The position numbers and the translations under genes are program-made. From Sphagnum compactum (lineage: Eukaryota > Bryophyta > Sphagnopsida > Sphagnales), in NCBI GenBank assembly GCA_965153455.1, contig OZ234502.1:16089495-16153494 (forward strand): a stretch of 64,000 nt of DNA, read 5' to 3'. Of this stretch, positions 45,936-58,857 are shown piece by piece. The stretch's first letter is position 1. Each line of letters opens with the position of its first letter. The notes below the pieces were generated by a model that had not been told where the DNA came from, ran no database searches, and saw only the letters and a program-made list of their open reading frames with translations.

Positions 45936-46519
45936 CAATCTGGAAATAGTGAGCGTTAGTGGCCCCATGAAGCTTGTAATACTGGGTATATGCTGTAGTT
46001 GCGATGGGTCAGGGGATCCAAATGCAAAGCTTTGTTTGCAAACCATTGCCCGAGTATATGATCCCAACACATGGAGTCACAATGACTTGCAGCACGGTAA
46101 CAGATAAAGGACGTATTTTTCTTGGAGGTCGAGATGGTCATTTGTATGAGCTGCTGTACACTACACGAACAGAATGGGAGAGCTGATGCTGCAAAGTTTG
46201 CCACACTGGAGGTTTTGGGAACCTTCTCACTAGGTGCTTACACTCTTTCTTACTCTTTCTAACTTTGGTGTTGGTATGTTCTATCAGGAACTCAATCCCA
46301 AGTTCACATATCAGGATGTTACATTTTGGTGCATCTCTCTAGGTTTTTCTAAGACCTTCCCTCATCAATTGAACTGGTCCACAAGTAATTGGTGTAAATC
46401 AGTGTAGCAACATGTGGTTTTTTAGCTGGAATATTGCCTCATACTCTAAGATGGTTTCATCCAGGTGGGTGGTGCCCAATACACTAAGATTTGGAGCAAT
46501 GGATGCAGTTGTTGAGAGC
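45936..46519 (+). pseudogene. NUP155: Nucleoporin NUP155 fragment, two exons
   Basis: The first exon encodes M-K-L-V-I-L-G-I-C-C, then, after a one-base insertion near 46039-46044, L-P-E-Y-M-I-P and G-V-T-M-T-C. It continues with D-K-G-R-I-F-L-G-G-R-D-G-H-L-Y-E-L-L-Y-T-T, a signature of the NUP155 N-terminal beta-propeller. A TGA at 46184-46186 replaces an expected Arg codon (CGA to TGA fits CpG decay). A 231-base intron (46234-46464) with intact GT and CAG ends joins to R-W-V-V-P-N-T-L-R-F-G-A-M-D. NUP155 is a scaffold protein of the nuclear pore. Only this small N-terminal part is present. Confidence 0.8.
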
Positions 46520-48434
46520 AATCCTCTTTGTTCCCTTCCTATATCTTTTTCCCTGTTTTTTTTATTCTTTTTCAGAATTGTTGAGTTCCTTAATTTACCA
46601 TGTAAATGCCCTTTCCTTAGTCTTTTAAATAATTGTATATGTTTGTAAATGCCATGTACGTGTAATTATTAGTTTGTTTTTCATTTCAAAGCTATGTTAT
46701 TAGATTTATTGGTTTCTCGTAATGGTTGTTGTAAAATATAATTTATAAGGAATAATTTCAGAAATTCATTTCAATATGAGCTCACTTGCATGTATAATTT
46801 TTTATGTTTATACATGAGGCCTCACGAACATCGTTTTTTAGCTGATTGGACAATGTTTTTGGGGGCTAGGTTTTGCCTAGTGCTTGTTAATAGTTTGGTT
46901 GGCTGATTGATCACTAAACTTGTTAGCCAGCCTTTATCTCGTGACATCATGCATGTAATCTAATCTCAACAAATTGATGCTCAGGTGAAATGGATTTCTT
47001 AAATTTTAGTGAATATTAAAACTTATAAACATTTATTAAATTGTTTATTTAAAAACATATATAGAGAAAATGAATTTGTAAGTTCATTTGTGTTTTAAAA
47101 TGTTTCACATGTTTGTAGGGATTTTAACAGTTTCTATCCTAGTTTATAAAATAGAGGATAATTTATAGCAATTTTTTTTAAAATAATCTTTTAATGTTTT
47201 TAAAAATTGTAAATTGACACCTCTTGACGAGTTGTACGACATTATTGACCTTCTGATCAATTTTGATAAAGGTCTGTATGAGTTGATTAACATTAAAGAA
47301 ATGTAAAAAAATACATCATTATATAGCCTTCTTGGTTTTTTCATAGCTAACATCTCTGTTTATAAAACAAAGGAGAGTTTTATAATCATTTTCTTTTTTA
47401 AATAAAATTTTCATGTTTTTTAAATTATGACATGACACCTCTTTAAGAGTTATATGGCTTTACTGACCTTTTAATCAATCTTTACCATAGTCTTTGCGAG
47501 TTATTTGACCTTTAAGAAGTGTCTATCTTTAATTTGTAGGTTAATTAATTTTTTATTTTAAGACCTTAGGTTATCTAAGCATTTTATTAAAAGATTCAAA
47601 AGATAAGGCATGGCCATTTTAGTGACTCTTGGTGAGTTTTAAAACCATTTGTAATGCTTACAAATGGTTTACTCTTTTTTTTTAAATGAAATGTTTGTAA
47701 ATAACATTCGAAGGATGAAGAAATTTCATAAGTTTATTGCATTCACTAAATAGTAATACAATAAATGTAGTCACATGTCACCAAAGTAAACACCTCAAGA
47801 AGGCTTTAAAAATAAATTTAGAACATTTAAGATTTTTAAATTGCACTAATTGGAGTTGTATCATCTTTGCCAACTAAATTTTACGGTAAGCACTGATGAT
47901 AAAGAAAATCTTTAATTTACATAATTAAAAGTATAAGGATGGTTTTTAAAATTTTATGAAATAAAATTTTCTCTCTAAGTTTGCTTGTACTTGTTCACTA
48001 CTATTCATTCAATGCTTCTTACAAAGTTAAGAAAATGATTAAAAAAATAAAAATATATATATTAGCATAAATTTTTTGAAAAAAAAAAATGATAGGAAGA
48101 TAATAAATAAATAAAAAGAAACAAAAAAAAGAAGAGATAAAATAAAAAATATGATAAAAAAAATAAGAAACATTGACTAAGAAGGATGTTATGAAAAGGG
48201 GAAAAAATGAGGATTAGGGAAAAAAAAAAGAGGATGGAAATAGATAAAAAGTGCCTTTTAAAAGTTACAAAAAATAGATAAAAAAATAGAAAGACAAAAA
48301 GGTAAGCAAGGAAAAATCTAAAGTGGAATAGCCTATTAAGTAAATGGTAGTGATGACATCTGAAAAGAGAAAAAGAACACTAATGAATTAAGGCCCATCA
48401 GTGCCTAATATTTTGAAAATGGCTACTATCAATC
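46520..48434. other. AT-rich intergenic DNA
   Basis: No supported gene. 48050-48340 is strongly A-rich with short GA-containing interruptions. Confidence 0.55.
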
Positions 48435-48972
48435 CACCTCCCCCCCCCCCCCCATAATGAATTTGTAAAAAAAACAAACCCCTTTCCCTTCCCTAGCCAC
48501 TCAACAATGAAAAGAAAGTTTTTTAAAAAAAACTAACCCCCTTCCCCTCCTCTTTCCACATGTTAAATGAAGGAGGAAAAAAAAAACATTAACCTGCACC
48601 CCTTCCCTCCCCCTCAAGAGTAAAAGAAATTTAAAAAAAAATCAAGGTGCACCCCCTCCCCCTTAATAATCAATAAATAAAATAAAACAATTCACCTGGC
48701 CCCTTTCAACAGTAAAAAGTTTACGAAAGTTACAAGCAATAAAATAGTAATAAAAAGTAACAAAATGTGAACTTGCAATAGTAAACAGTAATTTATAAAA
48801 ATTACAAGGAGTAAAAAAAAATAGTAGAAAGTAAAAAAAATGAAAAGAAGTCAACAAAAATAGCCCCCCACTGCGCTCAAACAACCCCCCACTACGGTGA
48901 ATTTTTGGCGGTCAAACAACCCCTAGCCCCTGTCCTGTCCTTACGAACGTAATGAGAGAATCATATGTATAG
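48435..48972 (+). repeat. Left terminal inverted arm
   Basis: It matches the reverse complement of 50696-51266 with many small indels, mostly in A-runs and C-runs. Confidence 0.75.
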
Positions 48973-49590
48973 GGGAAATCTTGTCTTATGGGTTCAAACT
49001 TGTTAAGTCAGATAATGTTTGCTTAAAATTAGTAAACCTATTAAAGTGTCGCAACCCAAGCCTTGGGCTCGCGACCAAGGCAAGGGGGGTTGCAAGGTGG
49101 GTTGTAAGGTTGCGGGCCAAGTGAGAGACCCGGGAGTCACATCACATGCTCCCGGGAGTGCAAAGAGTGTGAGGGAATCAACCCTCACACTCCCAAGTGA
49201 ACTCGCACGGTGGGAGTTAGTGTCCCAAATGGACTCCCGAAGCTTCAGAGAGCGATTTCAAGAGTCAAAAATCAATGGCTTGTGGCGTTCTTTATATCAT
49301 TGGAAAGCTCTTGGAACGTAGATGTCTGAAATGGGCTTGTATTGCTCATTTGGACATCTGAAACACGAGTTATGGCCAAAAGAAAGGCTAGGAGTCAAAC
49401 TGCCAATTTGACCTCCGACCACAAAAAGTCTGGAATCGACCCGATTTACTTGGCTGTAGATGACATGTTATAAACCGTTGAAAAGCTCTCGACGAGAGCT
49501 ACAACTTTGCTTTAGATCACATCTTCATCGGAGGTTTGCTCGTAAAGTTATGGGGCTCCAAAGTCGTAGGAGTCCCAACTTGGGCGATTC

Positions 49591-49614
49591 CGGGACTCCC
49601 ACTTGGGAGTCCCG
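49591..49614. repeat. Perfect hairpin, 10-bp arms
   Basis: CGGGACTCCC and GGGAGTCCCG are separated by ACTT. Related GGGAGTC motifs recur across 49130-49610. Confidence 0.8.
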
Positions 49615-50069
49615 AGACAAAAAGCCATTTGGATGTAGCCTCCATGGAGAGTCACAAAGTATACTATAAGGGGGAAGGTGGTGACTTTCCCCAAGTCCAG
49701 GCCGTGATGAGTCTTGTGTGTCTGTGTTGCCCGTGGCTCGTCCTAGCACCAAAGGTGCTCCAACTATGCACTAACCACCTTGTGTGGGTTGTGTGCAGGT
49801 TCGTGTGAGTGAGTGAAGCTTGTCAACTCTTCCTTGTCCCATCTCGGAGCTCCAACAAGCCCCTCTACCCCTCAAAGTGTTGTGAGCTAGGGAGCGTGCC
49901 CTGACTCCTCCTTCTTCCACTGTTTTTTACTTGGACCCACATTTGGGTCCTTGGTAAGCATCTCAGAATACTGATGAAGTGTATACAAGAGTTATCTTTC
50001 ATGAAAGTAAACAGTAAGGACAACCCCATAATGTACATTTGTCACATAATTTCTACTCATCATCTTTTG

Positions 50070-50340
50070 TTACGAAGAGTGAATCTATTTCAGAATCGGA
50101 AGTTCATGTCAACAAAAACGTGACCTTTTTTATCTTATTTTGTTACTAATAACACTACTTTAGAATTGGAACTTCACCTCATCGAAAATAGGACCCTTTT
50201 ATCTTATTTTGTTACTGAGAGCACTCCTTCAGAATTGGAAGTTCACTTCACCCAAAACAGGACCCTTCATCCTCTTTTGTTATTAAGAGGACCATAATTT
50301 TAAAATTGGAAGGTCACCTCCACAAAAATATGACCCTTTG
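50070..50340 (+). repeat. Tandem repeat, ~69-bp unit, four copies
   Basis: AGAATTGGAAGTTCA-like motifs recur near 50092, 50161, 50230 and 50301, each followed by ACCCTTT(T)ATC and TTTTGTTACT. The last unit overlaps the end of the acetyl-CoA synthetase fragment. Confidence 0.8.
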
Positions 50341-50482
50341 GCAAGTCAAAGTTATATCGATAAATCGACTTTGTAGCATCCCACTTGCGCTCCCGGTGGA
50401 AATCATTGGCAAATGAGCCTCAGAACCTGGCTAGATCATTCATAGATTGCTTGTACATTTCTTCATACTGTGTCGTACCCAC
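50318..50482 (-). pseudogene. Acetyl-CoA synthetase N-terminal exon fragment
   Basis: The minus strand encodes Q-Y-E-E-M-Y-K-Q-S-M-N-D-L-A-R-F, then a stop, then G-S-F-A-N-D-F-H-R-E-R-K-W-D, and further on Y-N-F-D-L-P-K-G-H-I-F-V-E. This follows the N-terminal domain of acetyl-CoA synthetases (Y-x-x-x-Y-x-x-S-x-x-D-P-x-x-F-W, then F-x-W-x-x-x-W, then K-G-x-I-x-x-E-W). The enzyme makes acetyl-CoA from acetate, ATP and CoA. The stop at 50420-50422 is TGA in place of the conserved Trp TGG. Only about 55 codons are present, inside the long-TIR element, so it is a captured fragment. Confidence 0.6.
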
Positions 50483-50695
50483 CAATAAGCAACATCCACC
50501 AAATTATGCTCTTCAATTAACTCCAATTCATGATGGTGCCACTCTGCTAAAATACTAGTCAATGTTTTCTTCAAATCCAAGTGCACCTTGGAATTGCTTC
50601 AAAGTCGCTTCAACCAACCCTACACCAAGATATGGCATCCATGACTATTCCTTTTTTATTAGGTTGGTTGCTTATGCCATTTCTAGTTGTATAGG

Positions 50696-51266
50696 CCTAT
50701 ACATATGATTCCCCCCACTACGCTCATAAGGACAGGGGTTGGGGGCTGTTTGACCGCCAAAAAACCAGTGTAGTGGGGGGCTGTTTGAGCACAGTGGGGG
50801 GCTATTTTTGTTGACTTCTTTTCATTTTTTGTTACTTTTTTTACTGCTTGTAACTTTTGTAAATTATTTTTTTATTGTTCAAGGTTCACCTTTTGTTACT
50901 TTTTGTTACTTTTTTACTGCTTGTAACTTTCATAAATTACTTTTTACTGTTGAGAAGGGCTAGGGGTATTATTTTATTGTATTTATTCATTGTTTAGGGG
51001 GAGCGTGTGAGCTTTGATTTTTATTTTCTTTTTTTCACTGTTGAAGGGGAGGGGGGTGGGTTTTAATGTTTTTTTTCCCCCTTCATTTGACATGTGGAAA
51101 GGGGTTAATTTTTTTCTTAAATTTTTTTTTTCATTGTTGAGTGGCTAGGGACAAGGGGTCAGGGGTTTTTTTTTTTATGTGGAAGGGGGATGGGAGGGAG
51201 TTTTTTTTGTTAATGTTGAAAAGGGATGGGAAGGGTTTTTTTTTTTACAAGTTCATAGGGGGGGGG
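50696..51266 (-). repeat. Right terminal inverted arm
   Basis: Inverted partner of 48435-48972. A second, similar G-run follows at 51446-51455, which makes the outer boundary uncertain. Confidence 0.75.
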
Positions 51267-51929
51267 GGTTTAGGGTTGGTTTAATTAATTAAATATGAGC
51301 TAAATTAAATTAAATTAAATTAAACTAACCTAAACTTGCTTAGTTAAATTCAACTTGACTAAGTCAATTTAAACTAACTTAAAATAAACTAAATTTGACA
51401 AGACTATTTTTGAAAATATTAACAAAATTTTGGGACAAATAATATGGGGGGGGGGGTCCTAAACCCTCCTTTTATAAATAAAAAATCGACCGTTTCCTGT
51501 TTCTTTTTGTGGCAGTTTACGAATTTCTTCTTCTTTTTCAGATGTCTTCCATCTCAGGTCCTTCTTTTTTGATCGTGAGGAAAAGCTCTCCTCCAGTGTC
51601 TCAACGCTCCAAGGTTTAAGATTGTTTTGTGTGTTTTCTTTTGTTGAAATATACAAAGCAAGACAAATGTCCAACCACATACCCCATTCTTTTTTGTTGG
51701 TAACCATAAGTTTTTATAAAAGTAATTTTGCTTGACTGAGGCAAAAACCAGGAACACCAGGTCAGAAGTTTCCTTGATGAATGCAAAGTTGGAGAGCATC
51801 ATCAATAATGTTTTTCAAAGGCAAAAGTTTGTTTCCATGCTACACTCCAGAACATGAAAAAATTACTGGCAATCCAAAATGCGATTCATTAATGACTTTG
51901 CATTACATCCTGCAAACACCACCTAAAAA
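51267..51929. other. Unassigned DNA between two elements
   Basis: It contains a degenerate TTAAATTAAA(C/T)TAA repeat at about 51290-51400. A minus-strand open frame at 51459-51707 has no recognised domain. Confidence 0.4.
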
Positions 51930-54900
51930 ATTCGACATTTTGAACCATTTTAATAGGATTGATGCATAAGGTCATTGATGGAAGATGATACCTTTTGGAA
52001 GGTAGATGATTTCAAGCCTGATGCAAAGTGATGTGATGCCGAAACTGGTCATTTTTGAAACTTGTGTGAATTCATCCTCCAACTTGTGTAGTTTTTTTTA
52101 TATCACCTATAATAAGCACGTTGTCCACTTACATTATCAAAACCACATATTGGTTATTCCACCTTGAATACTACAAATTGTGGTCTGGTTCATTCCTTGT
52201 GAGTCCTCAATTACAAAAAAAATCATCAATTCAAATGTACCAAGACCTCCTAGCTTGCTTCTATTGATAGACTGTTTTGAACAACAAGCAAACCTTGTGT
52301 TATTAATCTTGTTGCACAAACCCTTGTGGTTGAATCATGAACATTTCTTTTTGTAATTCTCAATTGAAAAATGCAACTTTGACATATAGGTATTTGATTG
52401 ACCAATTGTGTTGAGCTAAGCGCCACAATTGTATAAATTGTCACCCATTTTGCAATAGGTGCAAATGTCTCTTCATAGTTGATCCCCGTAGTTGATCCCA
52501 AATTAATGTTGGAAATTGTGGGCCACCAACCATGCCTTTGATTATTCTAATCAAACATCACTTATGAACTTAATCTTATAAACCTATTTGTTTGGAATGG
52601 GGTCTTTCAATAAGTTAGTCCATTAATGTTCATGTTTTATTCTATGAATGGAATTCATTTCTTGATGCATTACCTCCTTTCCATGTTTCATCTATTGCAA
52701 CTTATGTGTAACAAGTTGGTTCCAACTTAACAACATAAATGTAGTCAAGTGCCTTAATATTTGGAAGCCTTCAAGTGTTTCTTGAAGCTCTTTTTATTAT
52801 AAGTCAATCCTTTACTAATCATTGTAGGGTAGTTCATTGTGAGGAACTTGGTGATGCTTTCAAAATGGAATTTTTTTCATTAAAAACACCATCATGTGGT
52901 TGGTTGTTTAAAAATTCAGAAATAGGAAGAGTCTTTGGCTCTATAGAAAGCAATGACAACATTTTTATTTTAGGATAAGATGTAAGTTTCATGCATCTTT
53001 GATTTCATGCAATCCAAGTACAATTTCATCAAAACATTTTCTTATCATTAGGGTTAAAACATTAAAATGGTTTTGATGCAAAATCATACCTTGTGAAAAA
53101 ACATTTTATCTTTTAAAATTTCAATTTGTTTCATTGTGTTTTTAGCACATGATCATAGGCTAAACAACCATATAATCAAAGATGACTTACATTTGGACAT
53201 TTGTTATGTACAATTCTTTTGGAGTTTGAGCATTATTAGTTTTACTAGGATAAAAGCATATTACAATGGACTTTTTTGAAAATCACAATGCCATTTTAAA
53301 AAAATTGAGTCAAGTATTATTGCATTGTATTCAAATCTATTTGAGAAACTTGGCAAAAGTGAAATGACAAATTGAAACTTACATTCTAATCTTTCAAACC
53401 CAAATTTTTTTTTACCAAAAGCATAAATGTTCAATCCAAGGTGGTATTTACAAAGGATGGTACATCCAATGTCACAATTTAAACCTCAACAAAATTATCA
53501 TTATGGATTTATTTTTTAATGGAGTTGGAAATTGAGCCTATGACTTTTTACCACCACATATGGAAGTACCATAACGCTTAAGATGAAAAAATCAAATAAG
53601 AAAAAGTTTCTCAAAAATTTTAAGATTTAAAATGAAAATTTCAAATTCATAAAATCCATTTCTATATCTAATTTGATTTTTTTAAGGCCCATATTTTTAG
53701 AGGGTTTTTTAAATGTTTAAATTATGGTGGTATGAATTTGGAAATGGAAAAATTTGTGAACTTCAACATCATTTAAATGTGTTTTTTGGAAAATCACTAG
53801 ATTTGGATTGTAAAAATGGATGTTCATTCATCCATTTTGGTCTAATGTAGTCTACATTTGCCCACTAGGACTAATGTCAATGAGATAGGTTGCAGTGTTG
53901 ATTGTTTTTGGCCACAAGTACATAGGAATGTAACTTTCAAGAACAAGGCATCTAACCCTTACCATGATAGTTCAATTTTTTTGCTCAACTACACCATTTT
54001 GATGACTAGAATTAATTATAATTAATTTTTGTGAAATTCTTTTTTGCCCATAAAAGTTTTTGAATTTTCTAAACATTAACTTTCTATTTTTTTTAATCTT
54101 ACAAGCTTTCATATTCATGCTAGTTGTAACTTCCATTGATTGTTTGAAAGATTTGAACTTTTGAAAGGATTAACTTTTTTACTTTAGAAAATTGACCCAA
54201 GTTTTGTACTCATGTCATCGTTATATGAAATTCCATACCATGAACCTCTTAGTGATGCATGTAGCAATTGTCTGCATAAATGTAAATGAATGATGACATT
54301 CTTCTCAATTACATGTTTGTTGTTTTGTTTTGGCACTTCATTCTTCACATGTTTTCATTTGGTACAACTACTACAAACGTCATTTGTAATTGTCAAGATT
54401 GGCATCCTATCCATTTTTCCTCTTGAAAAAAATTTAAGACTTCATAAATTAAATCCCCAAACCAATTATGTCATAACACTATTTGAATAAAAGTTGCAAA
54501 TGTAGTTAGTATGTTGGTATTGTGTTGTTTTGTTGTCTATAACTTGTATAGTTTGTTTCCACCATTTAGTACCTTAGTTGCAACCAACTTTTTCAAATTT
54601 TGCAAATTTGTCACCCAACACTTCGATGGTTCAAACACCACATAACATCCCTTGTTAGTTATTGCTCTAATCAAAACTATATTCTTAATCACTCCTAGTA
54701 CATAAAGGACATCCTCAATTTGATGTGGCCTATCAACATGTGGAAAGAGCTCATCTCCATTTGCTTTGATTGCATTAAAATGGCCTATTGCTAATTGATA
54801 ATTGTAAAGTTAAAATCTTTTTTAACCATGTTAAATATGTGAGGGTTTCTTGTCATGTGCTTTAATGTTCTTAAATCCAAGTACCAAGTGGATTTCTTTC

Positions 54901-55810
54901 TAATGTCAACCACCAATAATGTTTGATCAAAAGTTTTTGTTCTCTTTAGACATCTTCATGAATGCCATGTCAAAAACATTAAGTGCACTTTCCTCTAGTT
55001 CATTTTTCAGCTTCAAATTAATTATCTTACAATGTTTGAATTTCTTCCATGCAATTTGCAAATTGTTAATATTTCAATTTCCATGTTGCATGTCCTTGTG
55101 AGCATGGACATTCCCTTTACTAATGGTTTCACTCCCCATAATTGTGACAGAATGTTTCTTGTTTGGAATTGCCAAGACACTTATTAAGGTTTTGTGGATG
55201 GTTACCTTGAATGTTGTTCGTCGAGGCCTTACGATCTTGACTTCCATAAATGCCTCAAAATCTCCCACTATTCACTTGGAGTCCTTCATACATGGTTTTT
55301 TCAAACTTTGTTTTTCTATGTTGTTCCTCATGCAAAAACTGTCCCATTAACTAGTCAAAAGTGGGTAGATTATCTTGTCTAATGATTGATTACAAAAAAA
55401 TCCTATGGCTAGCAAGAAATGTGTTCAACATGATGTACATTGTAGTATCCTCTATCATAATATTTTTAGCCATATTTAAAACCATGATCACTTCTTTCAC
55501 GTTGAACACAAATTTAGCAATTGAAAGTTTGGAACTTGTTCAACAAATACAATGTTCAAGCATTGTTTTTTATCTTGAAAAGATTTTGTAAAATTCTCCA
55601 AAAGATCATCTTGATTAGCAATATATGATATTATTTTATTTGTCACAAATAAAAATAATATTACAAATGCATAGTCCTTTTGATCTTGGAAGTGGGTGTT
55701 GCTATGTGTTTGGAATGCAATTGCAATTGTTGAAGTCAATACATATTGAAATGCAACCATGGTTGTAATTAGACAAAAATGTCTTTCATTTTGACCTTCC
55801 ACACAACGTA
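51930..55810 (-). mobile_element. Decayed Ty1/copia retrotransposon
   Basis: Copia protein pieces lie in order on the minus strand. A gag-like part starts at 55802, with a degenerate zinc knuckle (C-H-N-Y-G-E then N-H) near 55140. A gag-pre-integrase region near 54470-54330 has F-G-D-L-I-Y-E-V-L-K-F and C-S-S-C-T-K. Integrase remnants follow. Reverse transcriptase has G-I-N-Y-E-E-T-F-A-P-I-A-K near 52490-52450 and V-D-N-V-L-I-I-G-D near 52130 (the Y-V-D-D-x-L site, altered). It has many stops and frameshifts. No LTR pair or primer-binding site was recognised, and RNase H is missing, so the element is old and end-truncated. Confidence 0.8.
52000..52501 (-). pseudogene. Copia reverse transcriptase remnant
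   Basis: It begins with the conserved Y-E-E-T-F-A-P block, runs through frameshifted pieces corresponding to the catalytic palm, and ends past a V-D-N-V-L-I-I-G-D segment, where the second catalytic Asp of the V-D-D motif is Asn. Confidence 0.75.
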
Positions 55811-56995
55811 ATTGGTGAATCCTACAAGTTTATTTGCTCGAGTCATGGTGAAAGGTTGTTTCCTCATCATAAAAAAAAATTGCTTCAAATCAATAAAAAA
55901 CAAGATCAAAACTAACAACAAATATTCCACTCAAAGCACAACACAAAAAATAAATTTAAAACAATGTACCTTCTTGCAACAAACACAAACATCCATTACA
56001 CAAAACATAAACTTGTTCAATTACACACAATTCACTATTAGAGAACAATAAAGGTAGCAATTGTAAGGAAGTCCCATTCTAATCCATTCAACAAAGTTAA
56101 GCACCACCCATGATCATCAAGATGCACACTCTTGGTCATTGGTATATAATAAGTTATCTACTTGTAAATCATTTACATTAACTAAGATGGGGTCTAACAA
56201 TATTGAAAGTCTCTATGTGCACAAAACTATTATTTTTAAAATTGCTAGAGAAGAGCTAGGAAGTTTCAACCAATTAAACATGGTAATTTCAAAGTTGATA
56301 GAAATCTTCCCAAATCCTCCAAAAATTTGACTATTTTATAACTTTTTCTTTCAAAGTGTCCTAACTTCTTGAGAACAATTTCAAAAAGTTCCCTTGACCA
56401 TGTTGGGACATTTTTTTCATTAGCAAAATGGCAAAATTTCACCAGAAAAAATCATTGCTTTGATTGGCCCATCAAAAAAAATTAAAATCAATCTTTCAAC
56501 ATTCTCAAAATGCATATGTTGTAGTCCCTCCATTGAGCTGGTTATCTAGATTGCAAGAGTAGAACTTAGGGCAAAGGATTTGGGATAAAGTGAAGAGCTA
56601 TTGGGAACAGATTGGGGCACACGTAAAAAAAACTTGAGGAACATGTTGAAAACGCATTGAAAACTTGATGGGAGCATGGTGAGAATTTCATGGGAACACA
56701 TTAAGAACAACAAAAATCCAACAACCCCAATCTCCCAAAAAATAGCATGGGCACCTTGGGCATCGGCTGCAAGAAGTTTTTTTGTGTACTTGTGTTCTCA
56801 GCCATTTTTGGCCTAGGCTAATGGCAAGAGCAGAAACTATGGAATTATGCTTATATGTTTGAAATCCTTGGCAAACATGAGTAGAAGTCTACTATCCTTA
56901 CAAGATTTGCCAAAAAATAACTATAAGTCTATAAGAGTTTTAGCAACTTGAAGGTGCATTCACATTTGGTGTTAGGGACTCAAAGCTTGAATCCC
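55811..56995. other. Unassigned DNA between copia and CACTA elements
   Basis: The first part may hold the old copia leader or LTR, but no repeat partner was found. No gene supported. Confidence 0.45.
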
Positions 56996-57280
56996 TTACA
57001 CTAGAAGAAAAACATGTATTTTCGACTACTCTTTGTGACTAAATTTTAGTCGCAAGAGACATTTTGCAATTAAAATCCTTTTAGTCACCTAAGACAAGTC
57101 GCATGTGATAAACTAGTCGCAAATGACAAAGGGTATTGTATGAAAGAAAAAATCAACAAATACATTTCATGCTTTGACTCCATTGTATACGTATTGTCAC
57201 ATGCGACTAAGATGCAACTATTTTGGTCATAATTGAAGGCAAATCATGTGTTGCCACGTGTCTTAATATATGATTATTTG

Positions 57281-57309
57281 TATTATTATTATTATTATTA
57301 TTATTATTT
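57281..57309 (+). repeat. (ATT)n microsatellite
   Basis: Nine or so ATT units inside the CACTA element. Confidence 0.9.
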
Positions 57310-57420
57310 TGAAATAATCTAAGACGTTCAATTCAAATACTTGGATGATCTTATATTCTGACACGTGGCCCAATGTAAATATGCCACATGGCATAAAATA
57401 GTTTAATAAAAAATTAATAT

Positions 57421-57640
57421 TAGGTTGGTAGGTACCTAGGTAGGTACATAAATAGGTGCCTACCTACCTACCTACCTACTTAGGTAAAAAAATAAGTAGG
57501 TAGGTTTTACCTTCCTAGGCTAAATACCTACTCATATAGGTAAGTACTTAAGTAGGTAGGTACATAGGTCAACCTAGATGGGTAGGTCAAACTACGTACC
57601 TACCTAGCTAAATAGATAAATAGGTTGGGGAGGTAAGTAT
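57421..57640. repeat. TAGG/CCTA tetranucleotide cluster with many inverted repeats
   Basis: GTAGGTAGG and its complement CCTACCTAC occur repeatedly in both orientations, giving several possible hairpins. Confidence 0.8.
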
Positions 57641-58857
57641 TTTAGAATTGTGCATTATTTGTTTTTTTGTTTCGGGTTGAGCTTTTTTATTAGCTCATCC
57701 CATGTGCACAAATTTTTTAATGTGAAATTGGATGGGCATACCCCCCTTGTTTATATAGTGTTCAAAATAGGAATGAAGAACAAATAATATGGGATAAGAT
57801 TTGAAGTTGCAACTTCCTTACAAACTAAGTTGCAATTCCAAAACTTTCTTCATGCCTTACTTTCTTAGTTTTAGATTTTTAAACAATTCAAGTACTAGAT
57901 AATTAGATAATCATTTCATTAATAATGATGAAATTTACATATATTTATATTATAAACTATACACTACAAATATTCAATATTCATTATCAATTACTTAAAT
58001 AAGTAATAACTTTTTAATATTTAATAAACTAATTATCTAGTTACTCACAAATGATTAATACATAATTCAAAAATAATAAAATATTTAAAAATATTTTATT
58101 ACTTTTTAGAATCTGATCGAATTATATATAATATAATTAATGTGAAAACTAATTTAATGATTATAATTTAAAATTAATTATTTAAAATATTTATTTTAAA
58201 ATGTTAAAATAATGAATTAACAATTTTTATTAAAAAGTAAATTCTTACACGAATTTTTTAAAAATTATTATTCAATTAATTACATTATTTACTGTATAAT
58301 AACAATTAGTGTTGTAAAAATTATTATAGGTCAAGTAATTTTTTTCTCTTGGTAATTATTAATTATAAATACAATATTTTTTAAACATAACATTAATTTT
58401 CATAATTACTGTAAAATTACTATAAAATATTTATCATAGATGATTAATCACAGAATTTTTTAAGACAATATTATTATATAATAATTCGTGAAATTAAAAT
58501 TAATAAAATAATTATTTTAACTACACTATAATTTTTCCAAATTTTTAATTCAAGTTTGAAGTTATAAATTAAAAAGTGTGAATAATAATGTTCAATTAGA
58601 AAATAATTATGCACATACTAATTAATTCTTATCTGAAGTAATTACAATGATTTTAAAGTAATGTCACATTAATTTATTTAATTAATTTCTTATAATATAA
58701 TAATATAAATTATATAATATACAAATCTATGTTATAACAATAATTATTTAGTGTCACTTAGATTTAATAAACATAATCATTTATAATTATTTATAATAGT
58801 GATTTATTATGGATAACATTAGTGGAGAAAACCCTTGAAACTCAATCAATAAGTTTT

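Larger units (their letters stand above)
48435..51266. mobile_element. Long-TIR DNA element carrying a host-gene fragment (Pack-type)
   Basis: A left arm at about 48435-48972 is the inverted diverged copy of a right arm at about 50696-51266. Both arms begin with a C/G homopolymer, pass through alternating poly-A and C-rich blocks, share GACTTC-TTTTCA and a GGGGGCTGTTTGA/TCAAACAACCCC block, and end inside with CATATG. The ~1.7-kb interior has no transposase but holds an acetyl-CoA synthetase exon piece and a 69-bp tandem repeat. Long TIRs with captured coding sequence are typical of Pack-MULEs, but the superfamily is unproven: no 9-11-base target duplication could be defined beside the homopolymers. 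Confidence 0.65.

Noticed and set aside
49030-49900. Solo LTR inside the long-TIR element
   Set aside because: The style of sequence resembles some plant LTRs, but no TG...CA ends, second copy or target duplication was found.
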